From: Fervidicella metallireducens AeB | Lineage (GTDB): Bacteria; Bacillota; Clostridia; Clostridiales; Caloramatoraceae | Assembly: GCF_000601455.1 (NCBI RefSeq) | Contig: NZ_AZQP01000019.1 | Span: 1 to 49,422, forward strand | Length of the DNA stretch: 49,422 nucleotides | Direction of reading: 5' to 3' | In this document: positions 9,200 to 17,313 of the stretch, in pieces | Layout of the letters: each line of letters starts with the position of its first letter | Numbering within the stretch: the stretch's first letter is position 1 | Notes under the pieces: model-generated | The model's database searches: none | Told to the model about the DNA's origin: nothing | Seen by the model: only the letters and a program-made list of their open reading frames with translations | Made by a program: the position numbers and the translations under genes

Positions 9200-10954
9200 T
9201 TACTGTGAACAACTTTGTTTATCTCTGCAATCTGCTCCTGCTTCCTTATTTATTCCCCTATTGAAAACACAAACCCTATTTCTGCCTCTCTCTTTACACT
9301 CCTTATATAAAACTGTATCTGCATTATCGATTACACTATTTTTTTCATTTCCATCCTCAGGGTAAGAAGCTATACCGCCGCTGATAGTTATTTTGAGATT
9401 TTCCTCCCCAACTTTTATATTCATTTCTTCAACTCGTTCTCTAATTCTTTCTGATATTATAAGGGCATCTTCCTTTGATAAATCTTTAAATATTATGGCT
9501 ATTTCTTCCCCTCCAAATCTACAAGGAATATCAGTTTTTCTTATGGACTTCATTATTATATCAGAAATTGACTTTAACACCTCATCCCCAATAAGGTGCC
9601 CATAGTTATCGTTAACGGTTTTAAAATTATCTACATCATACATAACTAAGGAAAAGGGTGTTTCACTTTCAATAAGGTTCTCAATTTCTCTATCAAAAAC
9701 CCTTCTATTATATAACCTTGTTAAAGTATCCCTATTGGCCTGCATTTGCATGCTTCTATAGAATGTATCATTTTCTATTGCTAAAGCCATTTGGTTAGAT
9801 AATATACTTATAATTTCCTGAATACCATTGTCTACAAATTCAGAAAGCTCCCTTCCTCCGCTTATCATTATAACTCCAGAAATTTTCCCTTTTATAATTA
9901 TAGGAGCAAATATCATAACTTCTGAAACTTGAAGTAGCTTTCCCGTTATTCTGATTTTTTGATCCTTATCAACATTCTTACTTATATACACCTTACCTTC
10001 CATTAATGTTCTTATAGTTTTACCTGTTTCAGAAATATTGAACATCATCTCGCCAATATCTATATCTTCATTTCCGTTATAAGCAACGGGATAGACAACA
10101 GCATCATTTTCAATATCGAAGGTATAGACTGCACATACAGTATATGGGATAAGCTCCTTTAAGCTTATAATTAAATGTTTACACTTATCTCTAAAATCAC
10201 CATATTTAACAATATCCTCTGTTATTTTCAGTAATGTTTTGATTGCTTCATTTTTAGCCTGAAGCTTCTTAAAGAGATAAATGCTATATTGAATAATAAT
10301 TAAATTTCCAATTACTAAAACACATGCATATTCAGAATATTGGTATGCAATATATAATGTAATAGAAACCATAGTTGAAACTATATAATTGGTAATTATC
10401 ATTCCCCTTGCTTCATGACTCATCCTGTTATATTTGCCTGATTTTAATGTACTTTCTATCTGGATAAAAGTTATATTTACTAAAATATAAAGAAGCATAA
10501 TCAACAAAAAGGCTACTATTTTACCTGCAAAACCCGATAAATTAATATGCCTTAAGATATCTTCAGCAATTTTTGCTGATAGATATATGTTAATTATAAA
10601 CATTGGGATATTAAATAAATGCCTTGATAAATTCAGTCTTTTCTTTATGTGGATGTCAATAAAGATAAAAGAAATAACCAAGGATATTAACTCAAATATC
10701 ACACTTATTTCAACACCAAATACTATTATTAAAAACACCGTAAGGGTATCTGTAAAATCCAGACTCATTTTACCCACATCTATCACCATTGTTCGCATTG
10801 CTATACATGCAGTTAATGAAATAATTAGCAGCACAAAACCCTGTAAGTCGATGTCTTTAAAATTAGCATCAGAGATACAATGAAATAAAATATATCCAGT
10901 AAAAATATATAAAAATAGTCTAAAAATTGAATGGGGTATTTTATTTTTTTTCAT
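9200..10954 (-). CDS. Membrane diguanylate cyclase (N-terminal membrane sensor - GAF - GGDEF)
   Basis: About 584 residues. The first 230 contain several membrane helices of the MASE type. A GAF-like domain follows (about 245-395), then a GGDEF domain whose catalytic motif is GGEEI at about residue 482. An RxxD inhibitory site (RKTD) sits exactly five residues before it, so the enzyme should make c-di-GMP from two GTP and be product-inhibited. ATG 10954 is chosen over TTG/ATG codons further upstream because AAGGTGAT precedes it. It is the first gene of a minus-strand group with the PAP2 and radical SAM genes. Probably active; the sensed signal is unknown. Confidence 0.9.
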   Translation of the reverse strand: MKKNKIPHSIFRLFLYIFTGYILFHCISDANFKDIDLQGFVLLIISLTACIAMRTMVIDVGKMSLDFTDTLTVFLIIVFGVEISVIFELISLVISFIFIDIHIKKRLNLSRHLFNIPMFIINIYLSAKIAEDILRHINLSGFAGKIVAFLLIMLLYILVNITFIQIESTLKSGKYNRMSHEARGMIITNYIVSTMVSITLYIAYQYSEYACVLVIGNLIIIQYSIYLFKKLQAKNEAIKTLLKITEDIVKYGDFRDKCKHLIISLKELIPYTVCAVYTFDIENDAVVYPVAYNGNEDIDIGEMMFNISETGKTIRTLMEGKVYISKNVDKDQKIRITGKLLQVSEVMIFAPIIIKGKISGVIMISGGRELSEFVDNGIQEIISILSNQMALAIENDTFYRSMQMQANRDTLTRLYNRRVFDREIENLIESETPFSLVMYDVDNFKTVNDNYGHLIGDEVLKSISDIIMKSIRKTDIPCRFGGEEIAIIFKDLSKEDALIISERIRERVEEMNIKVGEENLKITISGGIASYPEDGNEKNSVIDNADTVLYKECKERGRNRVCVFNRGINKEAGADCRDKQSCSQ

Positions 10955-11052
10955 AATTATCACCTTGCAATACAAATAACATATTCTATAATATACCATT
11001 TTAAGGTACAGTTTTCAATTTACAAATTCAGCCAGAAATTAACATATAAAAA

Positions 11053-11072
11053 ATAAGCCTTAAAAGGCTTAT
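11053..11072 (-). terminator. Rho-independent terminator
   Basis: ATAAGCCT/AGGCTTAT 8-bp stem with a 4-nt loop. On the minus strand it is followed by TTTTT. It overlaps the stop codon of the gene at 11069-11737. Confidence 0.8.
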
Positions 11073-11737
11073 ACAAACATTTTTCTATGTTTTATTCCTA
11101 TAATAACAGAGTATGTAGTAGAAAAAAATAATATTACCCCAAGAATAATAAATGCAATAGTTATGTTTTTTGTAAATTCATAGTTGATACCATTTGAAAT
11201 AGCTTTAATATATCCTTCAAAATCCTTTGAAGCTAATATACCATTTTTTATCCACATTATAGAAGTTACAAAACCCATCGGTATAACTGCCATTGTCATA
11301 ATGAATCCGTTATAATTTCTGTTTCTTAGTCCCTTTAACCCCATATATATAGGTACTATAAACAATATCGGTAGTACCCAGCTGAAATACATTGGTGATA
11401 AGGCTAAAAATAAAATGCAAGTTAATATAAAGGATTTGGCATATCTATTTAAATATTTTATCTCTCCCCTGAAATCATATAAAGCAGCATTGCAGAATCT
11501 GAAATAATATTCAATTTTTTCGTATTCCTTATCGTCTATGCTCTTTTGAACTTCCTTTCCTTTTTTCACAATACTGTTTAAAAGTTCTATTTTATCATCA
11601 GAGATATTTAAATCTCTGTAATTTTCTTTTATTGACTTTATTTCTTTTAAATACTTGTCTTTTTTATTTCCATTTATTTGTGAGTTTTTAATTTTTCTTT
11701 CAATAGAATCTAAAACAAACTGGAAATTCTTATCCAT
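11069..11737 (-). CDS. Hypothetical membrane protein with helical N-terminal part
   Basis: No family recognised. About 222 residues: the first 105 are charged and probably helical or coiled-coil, and the C-terminal half has four hydrophobic segments (about 103-140 as two helices, 145-165 and 190-215), ending in a short basic tail. ATG 11737 (MDKNFQF) is chosen because GGGGGTGAAGG precedes it, while the upstream TTG/ATG candidates have no such site. It is transcribed toward its own terminator and follows metS in the same direction. A hairpin at 11768-11798 separates them, so it may have its own promoter. Confidence 0.7.
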   Translation of the reverse strand: MDKNFQFVLDSIERKIKNSQINGNKKDKYLKEIKSIKENYRDLNISDDKIELLNSIVKKGKEVQKSIDDKEYEKIEYYFRFCNAALYDFRGEIKYLNRYAKSFILTCILFLALSPMYFSWVLPILFIVPIYMGLKGLRNRNYNGFIMTMAVIPMGFVTSIMWIKNGILASKDFEGYIKAISNGINYEFTKNITIAFIILGVILFFSTTYSVIIGIKHRKMFV

Positions 11738-11767
11738 TACCTTCACCCCCAAAATCATATCTTTATA

Positions 11768-11798
11768 TTAAAGCAGGGGAAAAATCCTCCTGCTTTAA
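11768..11798. terminator. Hairpin after the NSS transporter operon
   Basis: Perfect 10-bp stem (11768-11777 with 11789-11798) and 11-nt loop lying 10 bp past the metS-like stop codon. The T-run is weak on the minus strand, so termination may be incomplete. Confidence 0.55.
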
Positions 11799-11808
11799 TT
11801 TTAACCCT

Positions 11809-11913
11809 TTAATTGTTTTTATCATGCTTCATTAAAGTGGTGAGGGTAATTATGCAGCAAACCAGGATTATCCCCCATGCACCTATTAAAAAAGCTAATG
11901 CACTACCTGACAT
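11809..11913 (-). CDS. MetS-like small subunit of the NSS transporter (34 aa)
   Basis: A very short gene encoding 34 residues: MSGSALAFLIGAWGII, a single membrane helix to about residue 27, then a polar tail (KHDKNN). It begins 12 bp after the stop of the NSS transporter, with an AAGGAGGG ribosome binding site. This arrangement matches the MetPS system of Corynebacterium, where tiny MetS is needed together with the large MetP for methionine/alanine uptake. The identification rests on position, size and the GAWGII-type helix. The substrate here is inferred only as an amino acid. Confidence 0.82.
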   Translation of the reverse strand: MSGSALAFLIGAWGIILVCCIITLTTLMKHDKNN

Positions 11914-11925
11914 AAAAATCCCTCC

Positions 11926-13503
11926 TTAAATTCTAACTATTAACTTACCTGTTTCAATTTCTTTTATATATTTACCCTTAATTGTTCTGTATGTTTGTAT
12001 AAATCCAGCTATTAAAACTATAATCATAACTATTCTTGCAGCCTGAACCCATGGTATCAACTTAGGGCTGTTTTCAACAAAGCTTGGAATCAGTTTTAAA
12101 TATCCAGCCTTATAGTAATCTCTAGTAGAGCCTATTAACAAGGCAATTATTGTTAGTGGTGTTAGAATCTGAATGAACAATGTGAAGAACCATTGTGGTA
12201 CCTTCCAGTAACCCCCTCGGTTCATTTCTTCCAGTGCCTTACCTCCCATTAACCAACCTGTTGCAATGACTTCAATAAGTCCTAAAACAACAAGGAAATA
12301 ACTACCTACCCAGTTATCAACTTCTGTCAAATATGCAAGGTCTGCTGTCTTTGTTAAGATTGGCTCTAATCCAACTGGAAGTCCTACTATAATATATAAT
12401 CCAAAGACTATAACTGAGCCTAATTTTTTCTGCAGACCCATCTCCTCAAGCATCGCTACAAGATAATTGTACATAGCTATTGCAGATGTTATTCCTGCCA
12501 TAAATAATATTAAGAACCATAATGCACCAAATAGTTGTCCTCCACCCATAGCTCTGAATATATTAGGAAGGGCTATAAAGGATAATCCTACCCCACTCTT
12601 CATGCCTTCAGGTCCTAAAAATGCATAACAGATAGGAATAGCTATACTTCCACCCATTATAACTTCAGCTAACTCATTTAGAGAAACAGTAGCAAAACCT
12701 GAAACAACTATATCATCATCTGCTTTTAGATATGAAGCATAGTTTTGAATTATTCCCATACCAAGTGATAAAGTAAAGAATATCTGTCCTGCTGCTGCAA
12801 GTGCAGATGTCCAATTAAGATCTGACCATCTTGGCGACCATATATAATTAAGTCCAGCAATTGGAGTCCAATCTGGTTTAACTGGAGCCCCAAGGGTTAA
12901 AGTTCTAATTATCAATATTATTCCAAAAACATAAATTAAAGGCATCATTATCTTTGCAACAACTTCGATTCCCTTCTGTACGCCTCTCATAACAGCAAAG
13001 CCTAAAATTGCAAGGGCAATCAACCAGAAAATAATTACCTTTGTTGGATCCTGAATATAAGAAACGAAGTATGCTCCTGTATCAACAGCCTTATCCATAT
13101 ATCCCCCAGTTAAAGATAAGAAGGAATATCCCAAAGTCCAACCTATAATATGGTTGTAATAACCATTCAATAATACCGTAACACTGAATGCAATGGCCCC
13201 TGCCAGGCCTCCTATTATAGCTGCAGTCCTAGGCTTTACACCTTCTCTAGCCTGTAAGTAGACCATTGGGCCTAAGGTTCCATGACCGTATTTTCCACCA
13301 AATCTTCCCTGATTCCATTCACAAAGCATCAGTGGAATACCTAGAATTATTAATGCTGCAAAGTAAGGAACCATGAATGCTCCTCCACCATTTTTTGCAG
13401 CTTGGTATGGGTATCTCCAGAAATTACCCAATCCAACTGCATTACCTGCCATAGCTAAAATCAGTCCTAATTTACTCCCCCAGTTCTCTCTTTTTTCCGT
13501 CAT
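11926..13503 (-). CDS. Sodium:neurotransmitter symporter (NSS/SNF) family transporter
   Basis: A 525-residue LeuT-fold transporter with about 12 membrane helices. The N-terminal LILAMAGNAVGLGNFWRYPY motif holds the family's Na+/substrate-site residues in helix 1. Its length and the MetS-like gene just downstream place it with MetP-type transporters rather than the 11-helix LeuT type. Likely role: Na+-driven uptake of neutral amino acids such as alanine or methionine (inference). The ATG start has an AAGGGGGG site upstream. The 250-bp upstream region holds the promoter, but no regulatory element could be identified there. Confidence 0.92.
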   Translation of the reverse strand: MTEKRENWGSKLGLILAMAGNAVGLGNFWRYPYQAAKNGGGAFMVPYFAALIILGIPLMLCEWNQGRFGGKYGHGTLGPMVYLQAREGVKPRTAAIIGGLAGAIAFSVTVLLNGYYNHIIGWTLGYSFLSLTGGYMDKAVDTGAYFVSYIQDPTKVIIFWLIALAILGFAVMRGVQKGIEVVAKIMMPLIYVFGIILIIRTLTLGAPVKPDWTPIAGLNYIWSPRWSDLNWTSALAAAGQIFFTLSLGMGIIQNYASYLKADDDIVVSGFATVSLNELAEVIMGGSIAIPICYAFLGPEGMKSGVGLSFIALPNIFRAMGGGQLFGALWFLILFMAGITSAIAMYNYLVAMLEEMGLQKKLGSVIVFGLYIIVGLPVGLEPILTKTADLAYLTEVDNWVGSYFLVVLGLIEVIATGWLMGGKALEEMNRGGYWKVPQWFFTLFIQILTPLTIIALLIGSTRDYYKAGYLKLIPSFVENSPKLIPWVQAARIVMIIVLIAGFIQTYRTIKGKYIKEIETGKLIVRI

Positions 13504-13708
13504 AATTGTCCCCCCTTTTTTGAATTTTTATTTATATATTAATTCATTTATTCAAATATTTCAACAATTATTCTTGAATAAAGTGGAAAATTAAATATTC
13601 TTTACATATTTAACCTGTTTATAAAAATACAAATATATTTTTCTATATTAATAAAATTATGGTGTTTGCAAGTGATTTGAAATATTCATGGAATACTTAT
13701 AAAAAAAG

Positions 13709-13750
13709 AAACCCTCAGGATGAGAGCTTACTCTCCATTCCCAAAGGTTT
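13709..13750 (-). terminator. Rho-independent terminator of the XRE regulator
   Basis: Long interrupted hairpin pairing AAACC/GGTTT and GAGAG/CTCTC segments. On the minus strand it is followed by seven T (13701-13707). Confidence 0.75.
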
Positions 13751-13754
13751 TTAT

Positions 13755-14414
13755 CTACAGCTCGATTTCTAATTTCACACATCTTCCAATTATATTTACT
13801 TCCTTCACATCCTTAGTTTCTGTTTTTATGTCATTATAATGGGATATTAACAGAACTTTATTTGCATCTAGTCTCTTTATTTGTCTTATTACCCTTTTTT
13901 CATTAATCTCAATAATGGAAATTGAATTGTTTACTATTTCAGGATTTTGAAATACCATTACACTATCTTCCTTCTGTATTCTGAAACCTCTCATGCTGTC
14001 ATCAGGTACCTTTACATATAAAAGTTTTTCAGAATTATACCCTTCAACCTTTTTATCTATAACAGGAAGATATTTGTATCCGTAAATCTCCCTCATACTT
14101 ATATCGCAGACAGGAATCTTTTTTAAAATATGGGAAAAGGCATCTTCCCATTGTTTGTTTACAGCTTTATTTTGCATATTTTCAGTTTCTTTAATGTTTT
14201 CAATGGGTTTATCTATCTCCTCAAAAACATCATCATCTATGTTAATATTAAAAGTCTTTTCCACCTTTTTTATGAAACTTTCATTTGCAATACGTCTTCC
14301 ACTCTCAACTTCATTAATAAAACTTTCTGCAACTGCAAGTTTTTTTGCAAATTGTTTTGCTGTCAATCCATTTGCTATCCTGGTTTCCTGTATTTTCTTG
14401 CCAACCCTACTCAT
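13755..14414 (-). CDS. XRE-type regulator with S24/LexA-like C-terminal domain
   Basis: About 219 residues. Residues 5-60 form a helix-turn-helix of the XRE type (KIQETRIANGLTAKQFAKKL, then SGRR). The C-terminal half resembles the S24 peptidase domain of LexA/CI repressors: VPDDSM holds the usual nucleophile Ser, and GDS/RVIRQIKRL follows. At the position of the catalytic Lys the sequence appears to have Arg (VIRQ rather than VKR), and no clear Ala-Gly cleavage site is seen. Autocleavage is therefore doubtful. It may be a ligand- or stress-responsive repressor. ATG 14414 is preferred, with AGAGGTG upstream. It stands alone, so its target is unknown. Confidence 0.8.
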   Translation of the reverse strand: MSRVGKKIQETRIANGLTAKQFAKKLAVAESFINEVESGRRIANESFIKKVEKTFNINIDDDVFEEIDKPIENIKETENMQNKAVNKQWEDAFSHILKKIPVCDISMREIYGYKYLPVIDKKVEGYNSEKLLYVKVPDDSMRGFRIQKEDSVMVFQNPEIVNNSISIIEINEKRVIRQIKRLDANKVLLISHYNDIKTETKDVKEVNIIGRCVKLEIEL

Positions 14415-14496
14415 GGTAACACCTCTCATACATCAGTGATTTTGTGAAATATTGGTATAATTATAACAAAAATTAAAGTCCCTGAAAAGCTTTTAA

Positions 14497-15933
14497 TTAA
14501 AGCAAGGAAGAGAACACCCTTGCAGCAGCCTCCATAAATCTGGTTATTTTAGGAGTTCTTTCATAGTCTTCAACAGAGTATTTCCTACTCTCCTTTAAAT
14601 CATTTATAAATATTTCATCTAGCCTTTGGGTGAAATCCTCATCATATATTACTGCATTAACTTCATAATTCAACTCATAGCTTCTGATATCCATATTTGC
14701 TGTTCCAATTGTTGCTATTTTACCATCAATAGTAATATGTTTGGAATGTACAAATGCATCATCTTTATAAAAATATACCTCAGCACCACATTTCATTAAT
14801 TCTGCTAAATATGTGCGTGATGCGTAATATACCATTATATGGTCGTACCTGCCGGGAAAAAGTATCTTTACCTTCACCCCGCTTAAGGCTGCTATTTTTA
14901 ATGTCTCCATTATACTCTCTGTAGGAACAAAATAAGGTGTTGTTATATATATATTTTTTTTAGCCATTGTAATCATTTTAATCATTGTCTGCATTATAGA
15001 TGGGTATTCTGAATCTGGTCCACTTTTAATTATTTGCATAACTTTTTTTCGTGGATTACCTACCGCTGGAAAATATTTTTCGAATTCCTCATCGTAAAAA
15101 AAACTACTATCATCTATTCTTTTTATCGCCCAAAAATCATCTAAAAAAACCGCCTGAAGGCCCAATACACCATCGCCTTTTATCATTATGTGCATATCTC
15201 TCCAATAACCCAATTTCCCCTTACCAAGATATTCATCTCCAATATTCATTCCCCCAATAAAACCAACCCTGCCATCTATTATTGCTATTTTTCTATGATT
15301 TCTATAATTAATCTGAGTATTAATATGTCTTAAAAGGGGTGCCAGAAAATAGGAATACTGTATCACATCTACTCCAGCTTCCTTTAGTTCCTTTATGTAC
15401 CTCCTACCAACTTTTATTGACCCAACTCTATCCATTAAAAATCTGACCCTGACGCCCTCCTTAGCTTTTTTTATCAGCATCTCCTTAACCTTGTTTCCTA
15501 TTTTGTCATCCTTTACTATGTAGTACTCTAAATGAATATGATGCTTTGCTTTAGCCATTTCATCAAGAAGATATTTAAATTTTTCCTCTCCATCAGAAAA
15601 AAGTTTAATATCATTTTCAACAAATAAGGGCGAATCACTGATATTGCCTAAAAGCTGTATAAGTTGTATATAATCCGGATTATCTATTCTATTTATAACC
15701 CTATAAATCAATTCCTTCACTGTTGGGGAAAATTCCTCGCTTAGTTTATGCCTTTTCCAGTTTCTACCCAAAAATATATATAATATTAAACCAACTGGCG
15801 GTAAAACCACAAAAACCAAGAGCCACGCAATTGTTTTTTCTGGACGTTTTCTTTCCAATATGATGATGATAATTGAAACAATTGCATTAATAAAAAACAA
15901 CCAGGACAAAACATCTTGGATTTTAAGAAACAT
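14497..15933 (-). CDS. cls: Cardiolipin synthase
   Basis: A 478-residue phospholipase D-family enzyme. Two N-terminal membrane helices (about 8-27 and 36-56) are followed by two HKD motifs: HRKIAIID at residues 213-220 and HSKHITID at 396-403, each with the usual downstream Gly and Asn/Asp residues. It condenses two phosphatidylglycerol molecules into cardiolipin plus glycerol at the membrane. The length is the family standard. GGGGGTGA precedes the ATG. It appears to be a single gene, divergent from arginase across 319 bp. Confidence 0.94.
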   Translation of the reverse strand: MFLKIQDVLSWLFFINAIVSIIIIILERKRPEKTIAWLLVFVVLPPVGLILYIFLGRNWKRHKLSEEFSPTVKELIYRVINRIDNPDYIQLIQLLGNISDSPLFVENDIKLFSDGEEKFKYLLDEMAKAKHHIHLEYYIVKDDKIGNKVKEMLIKKAKEGVRVRFLMDRVGSIKVGRRYIKELKEAGVDVIQYSYFLAPLLRHINTQINYRNHRKIAIIDGRVGFIGGMNIGDEYLGKGKLGYWRDMHIMIKGDGVLGLQAVFLDDFWAIKRIDDSSFFYDEEFEKYFPAVGNPRKKVMQIIKSGPDSEYPSIMQTMIKMITMAKKNIYITTPYFVPTESIMETLKIAALSGVKVKILFPGRYDHIMVYYASRTYLAELMKCGAEVYFYKDDAFVHSKHITIDGKIATIGTANMDIRSYELNYEVNAVIYDEDFTQRLDEIFINDLKESRKYSVEDYERTPKITRFMEAAARVFSSLL

Positions 15934-16252
15934 AATTTCACCCCCGCAATTCTGATGTTATCAATATTTATATCAGTAATTTTATAAAATGTAAACAATA
16001 TTTTATTTGTCAGAATATTGATATCTATTTTAAAGCAAAATGTATTATATAGAACATTTTAAAAAAATAATTCTCTGTCAACTTTTATTTTTCTTAATTT
16101 TTTATAATTCACACAATATTTTTCTCTATAAATGAATAATAATTTATACTAAACTTCATATTCCAAATTCTGTTTATTTTTTCTGCTGGACATAGTTATT
16201 ATTATCTAATAAAATTAATGCTAGTCTTATGTATATGAAAGGAGTTAGATAG
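15934..16252. other. Divergent intergenic region, cls / arginase
   Basis: 319 bp of very AT-rich DNA between divergent genes, expected to hold both promoters. Only the arginase ribosome binding site (AAAGGAG) is clear. I saw no convincing -35/-10 pair, arginine box or riboswitch. Confidence 0.5.
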
Positions 16253-17149
16253 ATGAAAATAAATGTTATAGGAATGCCTATTCACTACGGAGCAGATAAA
16301 GAAGGCTGCGATTTTGCACCAAACAAGTTAAGAGAAATGAATATTCAAAAAACCATTGAGAATCTAGGATATGAAGTTGAAGATTTAGGTGACATAGATG
16401 TTGTAAAGGTTTCAAGTGAAGATAAATTTCAAGACCATCCAAAAATGAAATATTTAAACGCAATTTTAGATGCCAACACAAAACTTGCTGAAATGGTTCA
16501 TCAATCGATATCTAAAGGCAATTTCCCTCTTATTCTTGGAGGAGATCATTGCCTTGGTCTTGGAAGTATTGCCGGTGTAAGCACACATATTGAAAAGCTA
16601 GGGGTTATTTGGATAGATGCCCACGGGGATCTAAATACTTTAGAAACTTCTCCTACTGGAAATATCCATGGTATGCCTTTAGCAGCAAGCATGGGCCTCG
16701 GTCATGAGTCACTTGTTAATATATATAAGGATAGAATAAAAATTAAAGAGGATTATATAGTTCATATAGCTGGCAGAGATTTAGACGAAGGAGAAATAGA
16801 AATCTTAAATCAATCTAAAATTAAAGCTTTTCCAATGGAAATGGTAAAGAAAGTGGGAATGACAAAGATAATTGAAGAAACTCTTCAATATCTAAAATCC
16901 AGGGTTGATGGTATACATGTAAGTTTTGATCTGGATGCTATAGATTCAAGATATGTACCTGGAACGGGAACTAAGGTAGATAACGGTATTACAGTTGAAG
17001 AAGCAAGACAGCTTCTTACTGCATTAGCCTCATCTGGCATGATGGTTTCATTAGATTTTGTTGAATTAAATCCACTCCTTGATGTAAATGATACTACTGC
17101 TAAAATATCTGTAGATTTATTGACGGATATATTTAAAAACTTGAAATAG
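16253..17149 (+). CDS. rocF: Arginase
   Basis: A 298-residue ureohydrolase that splits arginine into ornithine and urea. Binuclear Mn ligands are all visible: GGDH (His99), DAHGD (Asp122, His124, Asp126) and SFDLDAID (Asp226, Asp228). The SPTGNIHGMPL substrate loop and the VPGTGT segment are also present. The loop and length fit arginase better than agmatinase. A good AAAGGAG site precedes the ATG and a terminator follows, so it seems to be a single-gene unit. No ornithine-using gene lies nearby. Confidence 0.93.
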   Translation: MKINVIGMPIHYGADKEGCDFAPNKLREMNIQKTIENLGYEVEDLGDIDVVKVSSEDKFQDHPKMKYLNAILDANTKLAEMVHQSISKGNFPLILGGDHCLGLGSIAGVSTHIEKLGVIWIDAHGDLNTLETSPTGNIHGMPLAASMGLGHESLVNIYKDRIKIKEDYIVHIAGRDLDEGEIEILNQSKIKAFPMEMVKKVGMTKIIEETLQYLKSRVDGIHVSFDLDAIDSRYVPGTGTKVDNGITVEEARQLLTALASSGMMVSLDFVELNPLLDVNDTTAKISVDLLTDIFKNLK

Positions 17150-17159
17150 TTTTTTATTA

Positions 17160-17199
17160 GGGCTGTCCCTTAGCATTTTAGTTGCTAATGTGACAGCCC
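17160..17199 (+). terminator. Rho-independent terminator after arginase
   Basis: GGGCTGTC/GACAGCCC 8-bp outer stem plus a TTAGCA/TGCTAA inner stem, then CTTTTAT. Confidence 0.8.
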
Positions 17200-17230
17200 C
17201 TTTTATGTGATAAAAATCCTCCTTAGTGTA

Positions 17231-17242
17231 TGATATATATCA
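17231..17242. promoter_or_regulatory. FNR/CRP-family-like operator upstream of hcp
   Basis: The 12-bp palindrome TGATATATATCA carries the core TGAT-N4-ATCA of FNR/CRP-family sites. It lies about 70 bp before the hcp start. A TATAAA -10 candidate at 17269-17274 would place the site centre near -42 to -45, the usual activator position. HcpR and related CRP/FNR proteins are known hcp regulators in anaerobes; the link here is inference, because AT-rich palindromes can occur by chance. Confidence 0.5.
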
Positions 17243-17313
17243 CATCATTTTCTTTTTAAATTCGTTAATATAAATATGTAAATACGAAACGCAATAACAT
17301 AGGAGGAATCAAC

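Noticed and set aside
14130-14447. Plus-strand 105- and 94-codon frames opposite the XRE regulator
   Set aside because: They overlap a clear HTH/S24 gene on the other strand, have no ribosome binding site, and resemble antisense hydrophobic translations.
17231-17242. Interpretation of the hcp palindrome as a terminator stem
   Set aside because: A pure AT-rich 12-bp palindrome without loop or T-run would be too weak; an operator reading fits its position better.
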